Assembly (NCBI GenBank): GCA_002480345.1
Contig: DLBY01000051.1
Coordinates: 1-10,284 of the forward strand
Direction: 5' to 3'
Source: Phycisphaerales bacterium UBA7812
Lineage (GTDB): Bacteria > Planctomycetota > Phycisphaerae > Phycisphaerales > UBA1924
Length of the DNA stretch: 10,284 nt
This document shows, piece by piece, positions 6,841 to 10,284 of the stretch. Every line of letters begins with the position of its first letter. Within the stretch, counting starts at the first letter, position 1. The position numbers and the translations under genes were made by a program. The notes below the pieces were generated by a model. It saw only the letters and a program-made list of their open reading frames with translations. It was not told where the DNA came from and did not search any database.

Positions 6841-7783
6841 GAACCCAGCATCACCCCGAAGTGTCAGCCTCCCGGTACTCCGCGCAGACCGGGCATCTTC
6901 GCGTGGACCGGACCGCCGGGGGTTTATGAAATTCACCGGCGCCGCCATGCTCTCCCTCGCCGCCCTCCCCGCCTCCAGCGGGCACGGCCACACTGATCCG
7001 AACACGGCGCGTATGGGTGTGCTCGTCGATCTGACGGAGTGCATCGGATGCCGGCGATGCGAATTCGCGTGCGCCGAAGCAAACGGCAACCCGCACGACC
7101 CCATCGAGTCCTACGACGATCAGAGCGTCTTCGCGGAGACCCGCCGCCCAACGCCCGGTTCGCTGAGCGTCGTGAACCGTCCCGTGAACGCGGCCTCTGA
7201 CGGAACCCCGGTCCATGTCAAGATCCAGTGCATGCACTGCGAGCACGCCCCGTGCGTCTCCGCCTGCCTGGTCGGCGCGATGCAGAAGAACCCCGACGGC
7301 GCCGTGACCTACGACGCCTCCCGGTGCATCGGATGCCGCTACTGCATGGTCGCCTGCCCGTTCGAACGCCTCTCCTACGAGTACGACGCCGCCCTGGCCC
7401 CTCGGATCCGCAAGTGCGAACTCTGCCGCGACAGAACCGCGAACGGGAAGCTCCCCGCATGCGTCGAGATCTGCCCCGTCGAAGCGCTGACTTACGGCGA
7501 ACGCGACCAACTGATCCGCTACGCCCACGAACGAATCGCCGAGCACCCCGACCGCTACATCGATCATGTGTACGGCGAAACCGAAGGCGGTGGAACCTCC
7601 TGGCTCTACCTCGCCGACCGACCGTTCTCGGAGCTCGGGTTCCCGACGCTGGGCCCCAGAAGCAGCGCGGAGGTGACCGAGGCGATCCAGCACGGGATCT
7701 TCCAGGGGTTCGCGGCGCCGCTCGCGCTCTTCGGCGTGATGGCTGGGCTCAACTTCCTCACCAAGCGGGGGAGCCACTCATGA
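6833..7783 (+). CDS. Tat-exported 4x[4Fe-4S] ferredoxin subunit, HybA/HmcB/NrfC type
   Basis: The 316-aa protein has a twin-arginine signal, DRRGFMK (27-33), followed by a hydrophobic stretch to about 47. Four cysteine groups give four predicted [4Fe-4S] clusters: C70-x2-C-x2-C-x3-C80; C133-x2-C-x4-C-x3-C145; C165-x2-C-x2-C-x3-C175; and C195-x2-C-x11-C-x3-C214. Near the C-terminus (about 288-308) there is a membrane helix before LTKRG, as in HybA-like subunits. It should sit on the periplasmic face and carry electrons between the NrfD-like membrane subunit and the cytochrome. GAGGA at 6820-6824 precedes the ATG. It overlaps the small membrane gene by 8 nt and the NrfD gene by 4 nt (ATGA). The 27 residues before the twin arginine are long for a Tat n-region, but no better internal start exists. 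Confidence 0.95.
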   Translation: MRENPASPRSVSLPVLRADRASSRGPDRRGFMKFTGAAMLSLAALPASSGHGHTDPNTARMGVLVDLTECIGCRRCEFACAEANGNPHDPIESYDDQSVFAETRRPTPGSLSVVNRPVNAASDGTPVHVKIQCMHCEHAPCVSACLVGAMQKNPDGAVTYDASRCIGCRYCMVACPFERLSYEYDAALAPRIRKCELCRDRTANGKLPACVEICPVEALTYGERDQLIRYAHERIAEHPDRYIDHVYGETEGGGTSWLYLADRPFSELGFPTLGPRSSAEVTEAIQHGIFQGFAAPLALFGVMAGLNFLTKRGSHS

Positions 7784-9144
7784 CCACCATGCCGATCCAC
7801 CACAACTCGAACTCGCCCAAGTACTTCACACCGGGCGTCTGGATCGTCACGGCTGTCGCCGCCGTGGGAGGTCTCTGCCTGCTCTACCGATTCACCTTCG
7901 GTCTCGGCGCCGCGACCAACCTCAGCGACGCCTATCCCTGGGGCATCTGGATCGGCATCGATGTCGCCTGCGGCGTCGCGCTCGCCGCCGGAGGCTTCAC
8001 CAGCGCCTTCCTCGCCCACCTCCTCCACCGAGATGCCTATCACGCTGTTGTACGCCCGGCCCTGCTCACCGCGGCGATCGGCTACACCTTCGTCGCCCTC
8101 GGCGTCATGACTGACCTGGGCCGTTTCTGGGCGATGTGGCATGTCATGCTCCCCTGGATGTGGCAGCCCAACTCCGTGCTCTTCGAGGTCGCGCTCTGCG
8201 TGATGTGCTATCTCACCGTCCTCTACATCGAGTTTCTTCCCATCGCGTGCGAACGCTTCATCGGACGCGTCCGCCTCCCGGGCCTGCTGGGGGTGCTGAA
8301 CCGCCCCGTGGATCGCGTGCTCCGCGCGCTCGATTCGACGCTCGCGCGCGTCATGACGGTCTTCGTCATCCTCGGTGTGCTGCTCTCCTGCATGCACCAG
8401 TCATCCCTCGGCACCCTCATGGTCATCACGGGCGACAAACTCCACCCGCTCTGGCAGTCTCCCTACCTCCCGCTCATGTTCCTGCTCTCCGCATTCGCCG
8501 TGGGATACCCGATGGTGATCTTCGAGTCGATCATCGCCCATCGCTCGCTCAGGCTCAGGATCGAGACCCGCGTGCTCTCGATGCTCGCCCGACTCACGCC
8601 GATCATCCTCGGGCTCTACTTGGTCGTGAAGGTCCTCGATCTCGTCCGGCGCGGCGTTGCCCCCCTCCTGCTCGAGAACAGCCCCGCGTCCAACCTGTTC
8701 CTGGCAGAGGTCACGCTCGGTGTCCTCGCCCCCATGCTCATCTTCTCCGTCCCGCGCCTCCGCCGGTCCATCCCGTGGCTTTTCACGGGCGCGTCGCTGG
8801 TGATCCTGGGCGTCGTCATGAACCGCCTGAATGTCTTCCTGATCGCCTACTCGCCCCTCGACCTGACCGCGTCCTACACGCCCGCGTGGACCGAAATCGC
8901 GGTCACCACCGGCTTCATCGCCATGACCGTCCTTATCTACCGATTCGTCGTCCTGAACTTCCCTGTCATCGAGGGACTCGCCGTGCCGTATCGAAACCGG
9001 GAGCAACACGACGCTGGAACACCCAACCGCACACGAGTCTTGAACGACCGGCTCCCCACCGCTTCGCCGAACGGGGACCTCGTGCGTCCGTCCCACGAAA
9101 CCAACCGCATCGACCGCGCCGTCGCGCAGGGAGCGGCATCATGA
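7780..9144 (+). CDS. NrfD/HybB-type polytopic membrane subunit (quinone site)
   Basis: The 454-aa protein has about ten hydrophobic segments and reads as a HybB/HmcC member of the NrfD superfamily (10 TM, longer than the 8-TM NrfD). Family marks visible are SDAYPWGIWIGIDVACGVAL (49-68), LGRFW (113-117), SCMHQSSLGTL (203-213), FESIIAH in the second half and MNRLNVFL (about residue 347). Such subunits exchange electrons with menaquinone and carry no cofactor of their own. It lies between its natural partners: the ferredoxin gene (4-nt overlap) and the cytochrome gene (4-nt overlap). GGGGGAG at 7766-7772 serves the ATG at 7780. The last 57 residues (398-454) are hydrophilic, rich in N, R, P and D, and have no family counterpart that I recall. 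A long in-frame extension upstream of 7780 lies inside the ferredoxin gene and is not used. Confidence 0.95.
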   Translation: MTTMPIHHNSNSPKYFTPGVWIVTAVAAVGGLCLLYRFTFGLGAATNLSDAYPWGIWIGIDVACGVALAAGGFTSAFLAHLLHRDAYHAVVRPALLTAAIGYTFVALGVMTDLGRFWAMWHVMLPWMWQPNSVLFEVALCVMCYLTVLYIEFLPIACERFIGRVRLPGLLGVLNRPVDRVLRALDSTLARVMTVFVILGVLLSCMHQSSLGTLMVITGDKLHPLWQSPYLPLMFLLSAFAVGYPMVIFESIIAHRSLRLRIETRVLSMLARLTPIILGLYLVVKVLDLVRRGVAPLLLENSPASNLFLAEVTLGVLAPMLIFSVPRLRRSIPWLFTGASLVILGVVMNRLNVFLIAYSPLDLTASYTPAWTEIAVTTGFIAMTVLIYRFVVLNFPVIEGLAVPYRNREQHDAGTPNRTRVLNDRLPTASPNGDLVRPSHETNRIDRAVAQGAAS

Positions 9145-10178
9145 ACACCACGGGACTCCTTCTCTGCTGCGCGATCTTTGCGGGAGGTGCGCCGGCGCCG
9201 CACCCGATCAGCGAAGCCGCCGCACCGATGCTGTCGTCGACCGCCCCCGACGAACCCCACGGCCCGACGGGCGTGATCGTCCTCCGCAATCTCTCCCTCC
9301 ACTACAGCCCCGTCTCCTTCGACCACGGCTTGCATGTCCGCATGTCGGACTTCGGCAACGGATGCGCCGCGTGCCACCACGACATCTCCGGGCTTGACCA
9401 CACCGAGGCAAGCGTCCAGGCCTGCCGAACCTGCCACACCCCCACCCCCGACGCGACCAAGCCGGTCATGGTCGGACTCAAAGGCGCCTATCACCGCCAG
9501 TGCCTCGGTTGCCATCAGGACTGGTCGCACGAGAACGCCTGCGGCTTCTGCCACATGCCAGTGGATCGAGTCGGAGCCGCAGCCCAGATGCCGCTCGGCT
9601 ACCACGGATCCGCGGAGCACCGGGAAGCACAGAACACCTACACCTATTTCACCCGCCACGAACCCCTCCCCGTCGCGACATTCCATCACGCCGATCACGC
9701 CGAGAAATTCGGTCTCTCTTGCGTCGATTGCCATCACGGCGCGTCATGCAACGATTGCCACGGATCCGGGTCCGTTCGATACACGATGGACCACCGGATG
9801 GGCACCTGCTTCGCCTGCCACCAGTGGGACAACTGCATGACCTGCCACGACCTCACCACCAAGCCCAGGTTCGATCATGCCCACACCGCGGGATGGCCCC
9901 TCACACCCGCTCACGACCGGATCGGCTGCACCGGCTGCCACAACCCGGACGACCGCTTCAGCGCCCCGACATCATCCCGCTGCCGATCCTGCCACCGGGT
10001 CGGGTCCGGAGGCCAGTTCAATCACACCGACCTCGGCGTCGAACTCCTGGGAGACCATGAGCACATCGAGTGCGTGATGTGCCACCGGGGAAGGCTCCAC
10101 ATCGGCGCAACCGCCGACTGCACCGCGTGCCACGCCGACAAGCACTACCCGGAGAACCTCCCAGGCCGGCAGCGCTGA
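9141..10178 (+). CDS. Dodecahaem periplasmic cytochrome c (cytochrome c3/c7-like modules)
   Basis: The 345-aa protein contains twelve CxxCH haem-attachment motifs, with first cysteines at residues 75, 95, 121, 134, 194, 203, 223, 232, 263, 281, 311 and 327. They fall into three groups of four. Many extra histidines (for example F60-D-H, F181-H-H, F244-D-H and F293-N-H) can supply distal ligands. A hydrophobic N-terminus (about 5-17) followed by APA suggests Sec export with cleavage near 19; it lacks a basic n-region. There is no membrane helix elsewhere. It is probably the periplasmic electron conductor receiving from or giving to the ferredoxin/NrfD pair. AGGGAG at 9128-9133 precedes the ATG, which overlaps the NrfD stop (ATGA). 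It is the last gene before a strong hairpin. It is comparable in position to HmcA but shorter and with fewer haems. Confidence 0.95.
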   Translation: MNTTGLLLCCAIFAGGAPAPHPISEAAAPMLSSTAPDEPHGPTGVIVLRNLSLHYSPVSFDHGLHVRMSDFGNGCAACHHDISGLDHTEASVQACRTCHTPTPDATKPVMVGLKGAYHRQCLGCHQDWSHENACGFCHMPVDRVGAAAQMPLGYHGSAEHREAQNTYTYFTRHEPLPVATFHHADHAEKFGLSCVDCHHGASCNDCHGSGSVRYTMDHRMGTCFACHQWDNCMTCHDLTTKPRFDHAHTAGWPLTPAHDRIGCTGCHNPDDRFSAPTSSRCRSCHRVGSGGQFNHTDLGVELLGDHEHIECVMCHRGRLHIGATADCTACHADKHYPENLPGRQR

Positions 10179-10258
10179 CCGTCCCGCCGATCAAGCCATC
10201 GATCAAGACGCGACCACCGGCCCGGCTCGGACAAAATCCCCGAGAGACAACAGCGCAG

Positions 10259-10284
10259 AAAAAAACCCCCGCCACTGGCGGGGG
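10259..10284. terminator. Strong GC hairpin with adjacent A/T run at the window edge
   Basis: CCCCCGCC (10266-10273) and GGCGGGGG (10277-10284) form a perfect 8-bp stem around ACT. Seven A's (10259-10265) precede it, so read on the minus strand this is a textbook intrinsic terminator: a GC stem followed by T7. On the plus strand it would end the cytochrome operon if a T run follows just beyond the window. The A run suggests a bidirectional terminator and a minus-strand gene coming from the right. The 80 nt between the cytochrome stop and this hairpin hold nothing recognisable. Confidence 0.8.

Noticed and set aside
6851..7777. 308-aa minus-strand open frame opposite the ferredoxin gene
   Set aside because: The plus-strand frame has all sixteen cluster cysteines; the antisense frame is a GC-driven shadow.
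7228..7779. N-terminal extension of the NrfD-like frame
   Set aside because: It is arginine/proline-rich, lies inside the ferredoxin gene, and the ATG at 7780 has a good ribosome site and directly precedes the first membrane helix.
8136..9140. N-terminal extension of the cytochrome frame
   Set aside because: It is low-complexity R/P/H-rich out-of-frame translation of the NrfD-like gene; the ATG at 9141 has its own ribosome site and a signal-like N-terminus.

Overview
This is a GC-rich bacterial window whose coding codons mostly end in G or C. It holds eight protein genes and no RNA genes, insertion sequences or CRISPR arrays. The combination of a DUF5107/TPR protein, a haem-type sensor kinase and a multihaem cytochrome operon suggests a planctomycete, perhaps Phycisphaerae-like. 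That is a judgement from protein style, not a proof, and a deltaproteobacterium-like genome is the main alternative.

Layout. Positions 1-2346 (+) are the 3' part of a large DUF5107/TPR protein that begins before the window. It converges on a two-gene minus-strand operon at 5453-2426: a membrane histidine kinase whose periplasmic part carries two c-type haem motifs (CxxCH and CX4CH), followed with an 8-nt overlap by an NtrC-type sigma-54-dependent response regulator. A 264-bp divergent intergenic region separates this operon from a plus-strand set. That set consists of a GcvH-fold protein with a four-cysteine N-terminal motif and no lipoyl lysine (5718-6449), then a tightly packed four-gene operon: a 74-aa membrane protein (6616-6840), a Tat-exported 4x[4Fe-4S] ferredoxin subunit (6833-7783), an NrfD/HybB-type quinone-reactive membrane subunit (7780-9144) and a 12-haem cytochrome c (9141-10178). 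The window ends in a strong GC hairpin with an adjacent A/T run.

How it fits together. The last four genes look like a quinone-to-periplasm electron-transfer complex of the Hmc/Cbc kind: NrfD handles menaquinone, the ferredoxin passes electrons on, and the dodecahaem cytochrome is the periplasmic wire. No catalytic subunit is seen. The most useful new observation is regulatory. Two sites with the sigma-54 -24/-12 pattern (GG, 10 nt, GC) lie just where they should: one is close to perfect (TGGCAC-N5-TTGCA at 6557-6572) in front of the four-gene operon, and a second, weaker one (5636-5651) is in front of the GcvH-like gene. With the sigma-54 activator encoded next door and a haem-bearing kinase feeding it, the window reads as a self-contained circuit in which a periplasmic redox or ligand signal turns on a multihaem electron-transfer complex. 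A short repeated motif (ACTCAGCAG / AGAACT[C/G]AGC) upstream of both promoters is a candidate activator site, but this is only an inference.
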